From an uncultured Clostridia bacterium (GTDB lineage Bacteria; Bacillota; Clostridia; UBA1381), in contig CANQJC010000009.1 in NCBI GenBank assembly GCA_947624165.1, positions 1 through 64,000 of the forward strand: a DNA stretch of 64,000 bases, given 5' to 3'. Each line of letters starts with the position of its first letter. Position 1 is the first letter of the stretch. Shown here in pieces: positions 1-10,062 of this stretch. A model generated the notes under the pieces. That model saw only the letters and a list, made by a program, of their open reading frames with translations. It was not told the origin of the DNA and searched no databases. Position numbers and translations under genes: made by a program.

Positions 1-1711
1 AAGCCTCGTCATAATACAGCTTGACCGAAAATGAACTTGACGAGATCGAATTGGTGAAAATATTAGTCTTGCGTCTGTTCCACCGTTCCTCATTGCTTAC
101 AATATCGGTGCCGGCACTTGTAACGGTGTGTGAATAATTACCGGCTTCCGATTCCTTTGTCCATTCAATCTGATAGCCGCTGTAATCGTAATGTTCTCCT
201 GTGCTTGCGGATATTTGCGCAAACGGATCAATATTTCCGATCGCATTTAAATAATACATTTTAGGCAAGGTCAGAATGTATTCGTCCCCGCTCTTAATTA
301 CCTGTCCGCCGAGGTTTACTTTCATATTGTTGAAAAACGTTTTCATGTCGACTTTATCGCCGAGAATAACATCCGACGCGGTAGCGTCCGCCATAAGTTT
401 TGCGTCGCTGCCGTCCTGTGTTTCATAATCCGTGCCTTTGAAATCGTAGCTTTCGCTCTGTGCGTCGATAATACCGCGCGCAGCGTCAAGATTACCGATT
501 TCGCAGTTTGTCGGAGTGTTGAGCTTCAGCTTAAACGACGCGTTTTCCTCCGCGTAGTCGCTTCGTATCGGAATATTTATCGTTCTCTCGCTCACTCCGT
601 ACGGAAATACGAGCGTCGTGTCGACCTGCGAATAGTCGCGGTCCTTTTGCGCCGTCTCGTCCTCCGTAGCAAGCTTTACCGATACCACTTGATTTATCGC
701 GCCGTCTCTTTTTACCGTTACTTTTACGAAGCCGTCCGCGGGGTGATATTCGGCGTCGGAAAATTCAACCGTCGCTTCTTTCTGTTCCTCGTCGTCGATA
801 ATCGAAACGTTTACGCCGGACAAGCCAACGACCGCAGTAGGCGTTTCGGACACGAGATTTATCGTAAAAATTCTGTCTCCGTCGCCTTTAAGGTTGTTTT
901 TCGGCTTTATCGCTATACTTTTTTCCGTTTCGCCTTCCGCGAAATTAAGCGGAAGGTACGCGCTGTCGAGTGACTGCGAAAGTCCGTCAAGCATTTGATC
1001 CAAAATCATTTGCGACGTATCCTCCGAGGAAATTTCCCCGCCTTCCATAGGTGCTATGTCGTTTTCCATACCTGTGGCAAGGCTCTTTATGCCGCGCAGA
1101 GTGGACGGGTCATCTGTCTTGACAGTCTCGTCCTCTTTTTCCTGATCTTCCTCGTCCAATTCCTCAGCGGCTGTTCCGTCGTTTGTTATACCGAACATTT
1201 TATTAACGTATTCGATCGCCGTATTTGCGTCCTCACGGAAGGTCTCGATTTCCTCTTCCATATCTACAAATTCGCCGGTAACCAGTCGGTCGGTATCGTT
1301 GACCTCCTTGATTTCGTCGGCATTGTCAAGCATTTCATCAATGATGGACTTATGCTCGCGTGAATTTTCCACGTCCGCACTGTCGTCATTGTACAGTTCA
1401 AGCTTATAATCTTTGCCGAACGTTGCCGTAATGTCGATCAAATCAAGACGAAGCGTCGCTTCAGGCAGATAGTCTCCGCCTCTTTGCACCTTGAAAATAT
1501 ACGGTGCTCCGGCGTTTTCATCTATTTCCGCTCCTGCGACCGACAGATTGAATGCACCGCTGTTAAGCGCGGCTTCACTCAGCTCCGTCTCCGGCAAATA
1601 AATCGGTTCCCCTTCGGCGAAAGCCGGAAGCTGGATCATAGGAGCCGCAAGAGCGACAGCAAGCGTGACGCTTATCAATCGTCTTAAATTTTTCTTTACC
1701 CATGATGTCAT
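1..1711 (-). CDS. Secreted Calx-beta repeat surface protein (3' end outside window)
   Basis: Reading from 1711, the protein starts with MTSWVKKNLRRLISVTL and a hydrophobic stretch ending in PAFAEG, a typical signal peptide, so it is exported. A GGGGG ribosome site lies about 8 bases before the ATG. At least two regions look like Calx-beta folds: residues about 45-115, and a clearer one near residues 285-390, where a DAEYHPADGFVKVTVKR segment is followed by KDRDYSQVDTTLVFPYG. A very acidic stretch (EELDEEDQEKEDE) near residue 165 separates them. Calx-beta domains bind calcium in some families and serve adhesion or spacing at the surface. The reading frame stays open to base 1, so the C-terminus is unseen. 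It lies downstream of the polC terminator. Surface location is well supported; the function is an inference. Confidence 0.8.
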   Translation of the reverse strand, partial: MTSWVKKNLRRLISVTLAVALAAPMIQLPAFAEGEPIYLPETELSEAALNSGAFNLSVAGAEIDENAGAPYIFKVQRGGDYLPEATLRLDLIDITATFGKDYKLELYNDDSADVENSREHKSIIDEMLDNADEIKEVNDTDRLVTGEFVDMEEEIETFREDANTAIEYVNKMFGITNDGTAAEELDEEDQEKEDETVKTDDPSTLRGIKSLATGMENDIAPMEGGEISSEDTSQMILDQMLDGLSQSLDSAYLPLNFAEGETEKSIAIKPKNNLKGDGDRIFTINLVSETPTAVVGLSGVNVSIIDDEEQKEATVEFSDAEYHPADGFVKVTVKRDGAINQVVSVKLATEDETAQKDRDYSQVDTTLVFPYGVSERTINIPIRSDYAEENASFKLKLNTPTNCEIGNLDAARGIIDAQSESYDFKGTDYETQDGSDAKLMADATASDVILGDKVDMKTFFNNMKVNLGGQVIKSGDEYILTLPKMYYLNAIGNIDPFAQISASTGEHYDYSGYQIEWTKESEAGNYSHTVTSAGTDIVSNEERWNRRKTNIFTNSISSSSFSVKLYYDEA

Positions 1712-1842
1712 AAATATACCCCCTGTTCTTTGGTTTTATTTTATTACTTTCCGATTATGCAATAATCACATATACATTATAATTTTGTACGTAAGGCAAT
1801 ATTCATTTACGACGTTAAACAGTTTTTTTGTGTAAAATTAGC

Positions 1843-1871
1843 AAAAAAAAGAAAGACGTTTTTCGTCTTTC
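1843..1871 (-). terminator. Rho-independent terminator after polC
   Basis: Read on the minus strand, GAAAGACG-AAAAA-CGTCTTTC forms an 8-bp stem followed by a run of eight T, only a few bases after the polC stop. This separates polC from the Calx-beta gene. Confidence 0.85.
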
Positions 1872-1875
1872 TTTC

Positions 1876-4800
1876 TCAGTCAAACAGAGATACCTGGTCG
1901 GTATCGGGCAAATCGTCCAAACAGCCGCTTTCTTCAAGTATGGCAAGCGGTACCTTGCCTATCCCCGTGCGCAGACGCAAGTCCTCAACATTACGGAATT
2001 CTCCGTTTTCTCTTTCCGAGGTAATGCTTTTTGCGTCGTTTTCGCTCAATCCAGGCAGCGCGCTCAGCGGCGGGAGTATTCCGTCGTCCGTTTTCAAAAA
2101 ATCCACCGCGTCGGATCTGTATAAATCAACGGGAACAAAATTTATTCCGCGCGCGTACATCTCAACGCATATTTCAAGTATGGGAATAAGATTTTCTTCT
2201 TTCGGCGTTGCCGTTCCCTCGCGTTTCTTCGAGTTTATTGAGCGTATCTCGGCTCTGACGCGTTCAATACCGCGTGTCATCACAGATGCGTCGAAGTCGT
2301 CGGCGCGTACCGAAAAATACGCTATATAAAACGCTTCGGGATAATGTACTTTGAAATATGCGATCCTGACCGCCGACATTACGTAAGCCACCGCATGGGC
2401 TTTAGGGAACATATACTTTATCTTTTTACATGATTCAATATACCAGTCGGGGACGTTATTGTCCCGCATTTCCTGTTCGTATTCGGGGGTCAATCCCTTG
2501 CCCTTTCTTACCATTTCCATTATTTTGAACGAATGTTCTTCGGGAACACCGCAGGATATCAAGTAAATCATAATATCGTCGCGGGCGCATATCGAGTGTG
2601 ACAAATCGGTTTTTCCGGCGCGTATAAGCTCCTGAGCATTTCCAAGCCAAACGTCCGTACCGTGCGACAGACCCGAAATTCTGACAAGCTCCGAAAATGT
2701 TGTCGGTTTTGTATCTTCAAGCATTTGACGAACAAATTTTGTACCGAATTCAGGAACTCCGTAAGTACCGAGCGACGTGCCTATATCCTCGCCTTGTTTT
2801 ATCTTTAACGCCTTATTTGACGTGAAAAGGCTCATTGTCTCAGGGTCGTCCATGGGGATTTCCTTCGCCTTGACGCCAGTAATATCCTCAAGCATACGTA
2901 TAACGGTAGGGTCGTCGTGTCCAAGCTCGTCGAGCTTTAATAGATTCTGGTCGATTTTATGATAGTCGAAATGCGTTGTTATAATGTCGGAATCTACGTC
3001 GTCGGCAGGGTGCTGAACGGGACAAAATTCGTGTATATCGTTTTCATGAGGTACGACGATGATCCCGCCCGGATGCTGACCCGACGTGCGTTTTACGCCT
3101 TCGCAGCCTTTCGCAAGACGCATCATTTCCGCTTTGCGCATCGTAACGCCTTTTTCCTCGCAATATTTGCGAACATAGCCGAAGGCGGTTTTTTCGGCTA
3201 CCGTTCCTATTGTTCCGGCGCGGAAAACCTTACCGGCACCGAAAAAGGTCTCTGTGTACTTGTGTATAACGGGCTGGTAAACGCCGGAAAAGTTAAGGTC
3301 GATATCAGGCTCTTTATCGCCTTTAAATCCCAAAAAAGTCTCAAATGGTATATCGTGTCCGTCCTTTTTGTACGGCGTACCGCATTTGGGACATGTTTTA
3401 TCGGGCAGGTCGCAGCCCGAAAGACCGATTTCGGAACTGATAAATTCCACATTTTTACACTTGGGACAAATATAGTGTCCCTGAAGTGAATTTACCTCGG
3501 TTATATCGGATAAAAAAGCGACGAAGGATGAGCCGACCGAACCGCGCGAACCGACAAGATACCCGTCGTTCAACGAATGTCGGACAAGCTCCTGAGCTAT
3601 GCGATACATTACAGAAAAGCCGTACGTCGTGATTGAGTGCAGCTCTTTATCGAGCCGCTCCCGAACTGTTTTCGGCAGAGGGTCGCCGTATATTTCCTTT
3701 GCGCGCTTAATTGAATCGTTGACTATTCCCTCCTCCGCACCGTCAATTACGGGCGGGCATTTTTTTTCGGGTATCGGTCTTACGTCCTCGATCATATCCG
3801 CAATAAGATTTGTGTTTTTTACGACTACTTCGTATGCCTTTTCCCTGCCGAGATACTCAAATTCTTCAAGCATTTCGTCCGTTGTACGGAAATAAAGCGG
3901 TGCCTGGTTATCCGCGTCGGAAAAGCCCTTGTAATTCATAAGTATCTTTCGGTAGTCCGCGCCCTCCTTATCCATAAAATGTACGTCGCATGTGGCGCAT
4001 ACCGGCATTGAACATTTTTCGCCGATTTCAACGACACGTCTGTTTAAATTCATTAAATCTTCGTCCGTGTTGATATTTGAATGATGCGGATCCGTTTTCA
4101 TATACGCGTTGTTTCCGATAGGCTGAATTTCGAGATAGTCATAGAAAGACGCGATTTCTTTAAGCTCGTCGTCCGATTTACCGTCAACGACGGCGCGGAA
4201 AAATTCTCCGGCTTCACACGCCGAACCCAAAATCAATCCTTCCCTTTTCTCCTCAAGCAAGCTTCTCGGTATTCTCGGAGTTCTGTAAAAATAATCAAGA
4301 TGCGATTTCGAAATGATTTCATAAATATGCCGCAGTCCGATTTGATTTTTTGCGAGAATGATTATATGGAACGCTTTGTTTTTCTTCGCGGCTCCGCGAA
4401 GGTCGAAGGCGTTGTTAAGATTTTCCGTATCCGTTATGCCATGCGCAGATAATTCTTCAAGCATCTTTATAAAAATATCTGCGGTCGCTTTCGCATCGTC
4501 CACCGCGCGATGATGATTTTCAAGTATCACATGGAGACGGTGAGTAAGCGTATCGAGACGGAAATTTGGCAAATCAGGGTACATACAGCGCGCAAGAATC
4601 AATGTATCTATATACGGAAACTTAAATTCAAGCTCACAGTCACACGCCGCTTTTTTTATAAATCCGATATCAAACGCAGCGTTGTGCGCAACAAGCGTGC
4701 AGCCGCGGCAGAAATCAAAAAAATCCGGCAGTATCTCCCCTATTTTGGGCGCGTTTTTAACCATATTGTCATTGATACCCGTAAGATTAACAATATTTTC

Positions 4801-5907
4801 GGGTATCGGACGACATGGGTCAACAAAAGTTGACCACTTATCCGTGATAACACCGTCGATTACCTTAACGGCACCTATTTCCGTGATTGCGTCCCTGTCC
4901 TTGTCCAATCCTGTCGTTTCAATATCAAAAACAACAAAAGCGTTGCTTATTCCGTTTCCGTAAACGATTTTTTTGCTGTCGTCGATCAGATACCCTTCAA
5001 CGCCGTAGAGAACCTTTATTTTTTTGTTAAAATTCGATGCTTTCATCGCGTCGGGGAAAGACTGAACAACTCCATGGTCGGTAAGCGCGATGGCTTTATG
5101 TCCCCAATAAACCGCTCTGTTTATCAAATCTTCGATCGGTGAAACCGCATCCATTGCCGACATTTGCGTATGAAGATGAAGCTCAACACGTTTTTCGTCC
5201 GCGTCGTCGGTGCGTATGTCGGGTTTGTCGATTTGAGCTATATCGCTAAGCATTAAAATTGTTTCGCCCGCATATTCGTCAAACTGCGCCTTGCCGCGCG
5301 CCGCAATATACATATCGCCGTTTTTTACGCCTTTTTTCAATGCGGAGTATAATTTTTTAAACGGCGCGTCATCATCTGTTTTACGAATAAACAGCTTCGC
5401 GGATATTGAATCGTCGTTATCGGTGATATCAAGTAATATTAAATGATACTCCTTCCCCGTTTTTTTCGAGGAAATTGAACGTTCGTCAAGAAAAAAAACT
5501 TTGCCGCAGACGGCTACCCTACCTGAATTGTTGTTTATCGAGCGTATCGAAACAATGCTGTCGTTAATTGGTCTGCCGTACAGAACATCAACTGCGTCCG
5601 TCTTACCCACATAGCGGTTCTCGCTCAGAGAATTATATTTGCCGTTTTCTCCCTTTTTTACGACATAAACCATTTCATTTTCGGACGAATCGGTCTCGTT
5701 TTTCTTTACGGCGGCTATCACATCGGTCAGATTGCATACCTTCTTTACCGCGCTTTCCGCTTTTGAAGCAAGATATGCAGATGTGTCGGGAGCAAGTAAA
5801 AGCTTTATCTTTCTTCGGTTTTTGGAAACGCTGATTTTTTCCACATAAATTTCCGATATATCGCTGTCCGTTATCTGTGGAAAAATTACGCCCAGTTTAG
5901 GTTTCAA
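1876..5907 (-). CDS. polC: DNA polymerase III alpha subunit, PolC type
   Basis: Replicative polymerase of low-GC Gram-positive bacteria with built-in 3'-5' proofreading. Domains seen in order: N-terminal and OB-fold region (residues 1-230), PHP start with HLHTQ (about 243), a DEDDh exonuclease inserted in PHP (VVFDIETTGLD, about 327; VAHNAAFD follows), a zinc knuckle with two CPKC pairs (about 817-850), the palm motif PDIDLNFSG (about 870), and a C-terminal helix-hairpin-helix (GIGKVPLAILEESGC). I choose TTG at 5907 because AAAGGAG stands about 10 bases before it. The longer frame to 6036 only translates an intergenic repeat. The length, 1343 residues, is a little below the usual 1400-1450. 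It lies downstream of purL rather than in the common rseP/ispG or proS neighbourhood. Confidence 0.96.
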   Translation of the reverse strand: MKPKLGVIFPQITDSDISEIYVEKISVSKNRRKIKLLLAPDTSAYLASKAESAVKKVCNLTDVIAAVKKNETDSSENEMVYVVKKGENGKYNSLSENRYVGKTDAVDVLYGRPINDSIVSIRSINNNSGRVAVCGKVFFLDERSISSKKTGKEYHLILLDITDNDDSISAKLFIRKTDDDAPFKKLYSALKKGVKNGDMYIAARGKAQFDEYAGETILMLSDIAQIDKPDIRTDDADEKRVELHLHTQMSAMDAVSPIEDLINRAVYWGHKAIALTDHGVVQSFPDAMKASNFNKKIKVLYGVEGYLIDDSKKIVYGNGISNAFVVFDIETTGLDKDRDAITEIGAVKVIDGVITDKWSTFVDPCRPIPENIVNLTGINDNMVKNAPKIGEILPDFFDFCRGCTLVAHNAAFDIGFIKKAACDCELEFKFPYIDTLILARCMYPDLPNFRLDTLTHRLHVILENHHRAVDDAKATADIFIKMLEELSAHGITDTENLNNAFDLRGAAKKNKAFHIIILAKNQIGLRHIYEIISKSHLDYFYRTPRIPRSLLEEKREGLILGSACEAGEFFRAVVDGKSDDELKEIASFYDYLEIQPIGNNAYMKTDPHHSNINTDEDLMNLNRRVVEIGEKCSMPVCATCDVHFMDKEGADYRKILMNYKGFSDADNQAPLYFRTTDEMLEEFEYLGREKAYEVVVKNTNLIADMIEDVRPIPEKKCPPVIDGAEEGIVNDSIKRAKEIYGDPLPKTVRERLDKELHSITTYGFSVMYRIAQELVRHSLNDGYLVGSRGSVGSSFVAFLSDITEVNSLQGHYICPKCKNVEFISSEIGLSGCDLPDKTCPKCGTPYKKDGHDIPFETFLGFKGDKEPDIDLNFSGVYQPVIHKYTETFFGAGKVFRAGTIGTVAEKTAFGYVRKYCEEKGVTMRKAEMMRLAKGCEGVKRTSGQHPGGIIVVPHENDIHEFCPVQHPADDVDSDIITTHFDYHKIDQNLLKLDELGHDDPTVIRMLEDITGVKAKEIPMDDPETMSLFTSNKALKIKQGEDIGTSLGTYGVPEFGTKFVRQMLEDTKPTTFSELVRISGLSHGTDVWLGNAQELIRAGKTDLSHSICARDDIMIYLISCGVPEEHSFKIMEMVRKGKGLTPEYEQEMRDNNVPDWYIESCKKIKYMFPKAHAVAYVMSAVRIAYFKVHYPEAFYIAYFSVRADDFDASVMTRGIERVRAEIRSINSKKREGTATPKEENLIPILEICVEMYARGINFVPVDLYRSDAVDFLKTDDGILPPLSALPGLSENDAKSITSERENGEFRNVEDLRLRTGIGKVPLAILEESGCLDDLPDTDQVSLFD

Positions 5908-5937
5908 GGTTGCCGAACTCCTTTCGTAATTTGTGTG

Positions 5938-6232
5938 ACTAAACAACGGGCGGCCAATGACCGCCCCTACGGTGTCGTTGACATTGGGTTTCGCGGACGG
6001 GCGACCGCAAGGATCGCCCCTACGGAAGGCTCCCATTTGCTACGGCGTTTGTTGCTGCGCAACACGCCTACAACACGCTATGCGTGTTGTTCACTTGAGA
6101 GGAGCTGTCGCCTAAGGCGACTGAGAGGTGTTTTTTAATTCATTGCCACCTCTCCGTCATCGCTTCGCGATATCACCTTCCCTCAAGGAGAGGCACACGA
6201 GATGCGGCGTGCGGACGCGCACGCCTGAATCA
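5938..6232. repeat. Block of intergenic palindromic repeats between purL and polC
   Basis: This stretch holds no gene. Two similar units, 5946-5972 and 5997-6025, both begin ACGGGCG and end CGCCCCTACGG, and each folds on itself. A perfect hairpin follows at 6071-6089 (CAACACGC-TAT-GCGTGTTG). Next come two facing units: 6094-6130 (starts CTTGAGAGG, contains the hairpin GTCGCC-TAA-GGCGAC, ends GAGAGGTG) and 6147-6193 (starts CACCTCTC, ends AAGGAGAGG), which together form a larger inverted repeat around a T-rich centre. Similar GTAGGGGCG and GAGAGGTG elements are, from general knowledge, scattered between genes in many clostridial genomes. In-frame translation of the block wrongly lengthens polC by 43 codons. 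Confidence 0.8.
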
Positions 6233-6244
6233 CAATTTATCTCA

Positions 6245-9200
6245 TCATCTAAAATATCCAACGCCCGCTTCAAAGAGTTTTTGGTTCTTATTACCCGGGA
6301 CATTGAACGCGGTATTATCAAGTGTGGTACGTTCGCTGTGTCCCATTTTGCCCAATACTCGTCCGTCGGGGCTTGTTATGCCCTCAATCGCAGATACCGA
6401 GCCGTTCGGATTCCACGCTATGTCGTAGGTCGCCTTGCCTTCGAGATTTACGTACTGCGTCGCGATTTGTCCGTTTTTCGCCAATTCTGCAACCTGCTCG
6501 GGCGACGCGATAAAGCGTCCCTCGCCGTGCGATACCGCGATCGTGTGGATATCTCCGGCGTTCACGTTCGCGAACCACGGCGATTTGTTTGACGCGATTC
6601 TCGTCTCGACCATGCACGAAACGTGTCTGCCTATCGTGTTAAACGTAAGCGTCGGCGAATTGCCGTCGAGGTCGCGTATCTCGCCGTACGGCACAAGCCC
6701 TAATTTTATTAACGCCTGGAAACCGTTGCAGATACCGAGCATAAGTCCGTCGCGGTTTTTGAGCATATTCATGACCGCGTCCTTCACAAGCGGATTGCGG
6801 AACGCCGTCGCGATAAACTTACCGCTGCCCTCCGGCTCGTCGCCGCCCGAGAAGCCGCCCGGGATCATCACTATCTGCGAATTGTTGATACGCTTTTCCA
6901 TCTCGCGCATCGAATATTCAACGTCGCTGCCGCTTAAATTCCTGATAACGAACACGTCGGCAACGCCGCCCGCATCCTCGAAGCAGCGCGCTGTGTCGTA
7001 CTCGCAGTTTGTGCCGGGGAACACAGGAATGAATATCCTCGGCTTTGCGAATTTTTCGTTTGCGACCGTGATACCGCGCTTATCGTATGTGTACGTTTCC
7101 GGCTCGGACGTGAATTTGCCCGCTTTTGTCGGGAATACCTTTTCAAGCGGCTTTGTCCACGCGTCGATCGCCTCATCGAGCGGGATTTTTACGCCGCATA
7201 TGTCGATTTGAGCCGTGTCGGTCGTTTCGCCAAGCTCCACAATTTCGGGCATATTATCGTCTGTTGTAAACAGAGCCGCCATATCCTCAACTTCCAAAAC
7301 TATCGAGCCTATCGGCGCGCCCCAAATGTCCTCCGCGCTTATATTTTCGTTAAACGTAAATCCTATCTTATTACCGAACGCCATTTTTGAAATCGTTTCC
7401 GCAAGACCAAAGCCCTTTACTACGCTTGCCGAAAGGATTTTCGCGCCCGCTTTAATTTGCTTGCCCTTTATTTCAACCGTTTCCTGCGGCTGGTCGAGGA
7501 AACGTACCAAATCATACATAGCTTTGAGCTTGTCAAAATCAGGCATATCGTTTTCGTCGCGCTCCGCTTTAAGCATGATTACGGTTGAACCCGCCTTTTT
7601 AAACTCCTGCGATTTGACCTTGTCCGCCTTTACGGGAGCTACCGCGAACGACGTAAGCGTCGGCGGTACGTCGAGGTCGTTAAACGAGCCGCTCATCGAG
7701 TCCTTACCGCCTATCGCCGCGATACCGAGCTCGAGCTGTGCTCTGTATGCGCCCATTAAAGCCGCGAACGGCTTGCCCCAGCGTTTCGGGTCTGTGCCGA
7801 GACGCTCGAAATATTCCTGGAATGTTAAGTAAATCTTTTTATAGTCTGCGCCAAGTGCAACAGCCTTTGAAACAGACTCAACGACCGCGTACGCCGCGCC
7901 GTGGTACGGGCTCCACTTTGACAATGTCGGATTATAGCCGAACGTCATAACGGTAGCCGTATTAGTCTTGCCACCCTGTACCGGCACCTTCGCAGCCATA
8001 CCGTCGGACGGGGTTAGCTGGTATTTGCCGCCGAACGGCATAAGTACGGAGTTCGCGCCGATAGTCGAGTCGAACCTCTCGCAAAGTCCCTTCTGCGAGC
8101 ATACATTCAAATCAGATAAAACATCGAGCCATTCCTTCTTTATATCCGTAATTTTCTTTTCCTTGAAATACCCGTTTTTGCTGTCGGGAAGCTCTACCTC
8201 CACGTCGGTGTTCTTCGTTGCGCCGTTGGTATTGAGGAAATCGCGCGAGATGTCGCATACCGTTTTGCCGCGCCAGTTCATCACGAGCCTGTTCGCGCTC
8301 GTCACAACCGCTACCTCGGTCGCTTCCAAGTTTTCCTCGTGCGCGTATTCTATAAACTTTTCCGCGTCGGACTTTCTCACAACGACAGCCATTCTCTCCT
8401 GCGACTCGCTTATCGCAAGCTCCGTGCCGTCAAGTCCCTCGTATTTTTTCGGCACCTTGTCGAGGTTTATGGTAAGACCGTCCGCAAGCTCGCCTATCGC
8501 CACGGACACGCCGCCCGCGCCGAAGTCGTTGCATCGCTTTATAAGCGTCGTGACCTTCTCGTTTCTGAAAAGACGCTGAATTTTGCGCTCAACCGGCGGA
8601 TTACCCTTCTGGACCTCGCTGCCGCACGTTAAAACGCTCTGCTCCGTATGAGCCTTTGACGAGCCTGTCGCGCCGCCTATGCCGTCACGTCCCGTTCTGC
8701 CGCCGAGAAGTATGATAACGTCGCCCTCAGTAGGCACTTCGCGTATAACGTTTTTCTTCGGTGCCGCGCCTATTACTGCGCCTATCTCCATTCGTTTAGC
8801 AACGTAGCCCTCGTCGTAAATCTCCTGCACCTGTCCCGTCGCAAGACCTATCTGGTTGCCGTACGAACTGTATCCCGCAGCCGCGCCGCGTGTGATTTTC
8901 CTTTGCATAAGCTTGCCCTGAAGCGTGTCCTTTAGTGACGCGCGCGGATCGCCGCTGCCTGTTACGCGCATAGCCTGATACACGTACGAGCGTCCCGACA
9001 GCGGATCGCGTATCGCTCCGCCGAGGCACGTAGCCGCGCCGCCGAAAGGCTCGATTTCGGTCGGGTGGTTGTGCGTTTCGTTCTTAAACATTATAAGCCA
9101 GTCCTCGTCAACGCCATCCACATCAACTGGAACGACTATCGAGCAGGCGTTGATTTCCTCGGACTCGTCTATTTCCTTTAAAAGTCCGCGCTTTTTGAGC

Positions 9201-10045
9201 TGCTTTACTATAATCGTCGCCATATTCATAAGACAAATATCCCTGTCGGGCGCGTATAATTCCGCCTTTGCGCGCTTGTATTCCTCATAGGAATCGCGTA
9301 TAATGTCCGCGTATTTGCCGTCGCATATCGTGACGTTGTTTATGCGTGTCGAAAACGTGGTATGGCGGCAATGGTCGGACCAGTACGTGTCGATCATACG
9401 AAGCTCCGTAACGGTTGGGTCGCGGTGTTCGGTGTTTTTGAAATAGTCTTGGCAGAACTTCAAATCGTCCAAATCCATCGCGAAACCCATTTTAGTCAAA
9501 AAATTGTTCATAGCCGCTTCGTCCATGCTGATAAAGCCTTCAACAACGGCAACATCGTCGGGTACGATATGCTCCATATCGAGCGACGCAGGCTTGTCCA
9601 AACTTGCCTCGCGCGCTTCGACGGGGTTGATAACGTACTTCTTAACGCGCTCAACGTCCTCGTCGGAAACGTCGCCTTCAAGCACGTACACCTTCGCGCT
9701 ACGTACTCTCGGACGCTCCTTCTGCGTGAGAATTGAAATACATTCCTCCGCCGAAGCCGCGCGCTGGTCGAACTGTCCCGGAAGATACTCGACCGCGAAC
9801 ACCTTTCCGCTCTCTATCGGGATATTTTCGTCATACGCGTCGTCTACGGGCGGCTCGGAAAAAATCAGTCCGCGCGCAGCCGTGTACTCTTCGTCCGTTA
9901 TACCCTCGACGTCGTAGCGGTTTATAAGGCGCACGTTGGTTAAACCCGTCATTTCAAGGTTTTCGCGCAGATCCTCGAAAATTCCCTTCGCTTCAACGTC
10001 GAAGCCGTCCTTTTTTTCAACGTAAATTCTTCTTACCTGTTCCAT
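6245..10045 (-). CDS. purL: Phosphoribosylformylglycinamidine synthase, single-chain
   Basis: Catalyses the fourth step of purine synthesis, FGAR + glutamine + ATP to FGAM. At 1266 residues it is the large form with synthetase and glutaminase fused. The synthetase part shows TYWSDHCRHTTF, the ATP-binding NETHNHPTEIEPFGGAATCLGG and GGRTGRDGIGGATGSS. The glutaminase begins near residue 1002 (PVFPGTNCEYD), with the nucleophile cysteine in LGICNGFQ (about 1103) and the histidine/glutamate of SHGEGRF (about 1173). AAAGGAG precedes the ATG. It starts 17 bases after the histidine phosphatase gene, so the two are probably cotranscribed. No other pur genes are in the window. I see no purine riboswitch upstream. 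Confidence 0.97.
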   Translation of the reverse strand: MEQVRRIYVEKKDGFDVEAKGIFEDLRENLEMTGLTNVRLINRYDVEGITDEEYTAARGLIFSEPPVDDAYDENIPIESGKVFAVEYLPGQFDQRAASAEECISILTQKERPRVRSAKVYVLEGDVSDEDVERVKKYVINPVEAREASLDKPASLDMEHIVPDDVAVVEGFISMDEAAMNNFLTKMGFAMDLDDLKFCQDYFKNTEHRDPTVTELRMIDTYWSDHCRHTTFSTRINNVTICDGKYADIIRDSYEEYKRAKAELYAPDRDICLMNMATIIVKQLKKRGLLKEIDESEEINACSIVVPVDVDGVDEDWLIMFKNETHNHPTEIEPFGGAATCLGGAIRDPLSGRSYVYQAMRVTGSGDPRASLKDTLQGKLMQRKITRGAAAGYSSYGNQIGLATGQVQEIYDEGYVAKRMEIGAVIGAAPKKNVIREVPTEGDVIILLGGRTGRDGIGGATGSSKAHTEQSVLTCGSEVQKGNPPVERKIQRLFRNEKVTTLIKRCNDFGAGGVSVAIGELADGLTINLDKVPKKYEGLDGTELAISESQERMAVVVRKSDAEKFIEYAHEENLEATEVAVVTSANRLVMNWRGKTVCDISRDFLNTNGATKNTDVEVELPDSKNGYFKEKKITDIKKEWLDVLSDLNVCSQKGLCERFDSTIGANSVLMPFGGKYQLTPSDGMAAKVPVQGGKTNTATVMTFGYNPTLSKWSPYHGAAYAVVESVSKAVALGADYKKIYLTFQEYFERLGTDPKRWGKPFAALMGAYRAQLELGIAAIGGKDSMSGSFNDLDVPPTLTSFAVAPVKADKVKSQEFKKAGSTVIMLKAERDENDMPDFDKLKAMYDLVRFLDQPQETVEIKGKQIKAGAKILSASVVKGFGLAETISKMAFGNKIGFTFNENISAEDIWGAPIGSIVLEVEDMAALFTTDDNMPEIVELGETTDTAQIDICGVKIPLDEAIDAWTKPLEKVFPTKAGKFTSEPETYTYDKRGITVANEKFAKPRIFIPVFPGTNCEYDTARCFEDAGGVADVFVIRNLSGSDVEYSMREMEKRINNSQIVMIPGGFSGGDEPEGSGKFIATAFRNPLVKDAVMNMLKNRDGLMLGICNGFQALIKLGLVPYGEIRDLDGNSPTLTFNTIGRHVSCMVETRIASNKSPWFANVNAGDIHTIAVSHGEGRFIASPEQVAELAKNGQIATQYVNLEGKATYDIAWNPNGSVSAIEGITSPDGRVLGKMGHSERTTLDNTAFNVPGNKNQKLFEAGVGYFR

Positions 10046-10062
10046 AAGTCAAACTACTCCTT

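Noticed and set aside
5908-6036. N-terminal extension of polC to an ATG at 6036
   Set aside because: The extra residues translate the palindromic repeats, and the good ribosome site belongs to TTG at 5907.
6435-7211. Long antisense ORF inside purL
   Set aside because: It lies wholly opposite a clear enzyme gene, has low-complexity composition and no ribosome site. Similar shadow ORFs oppose polC, the BspA-like gene and others.
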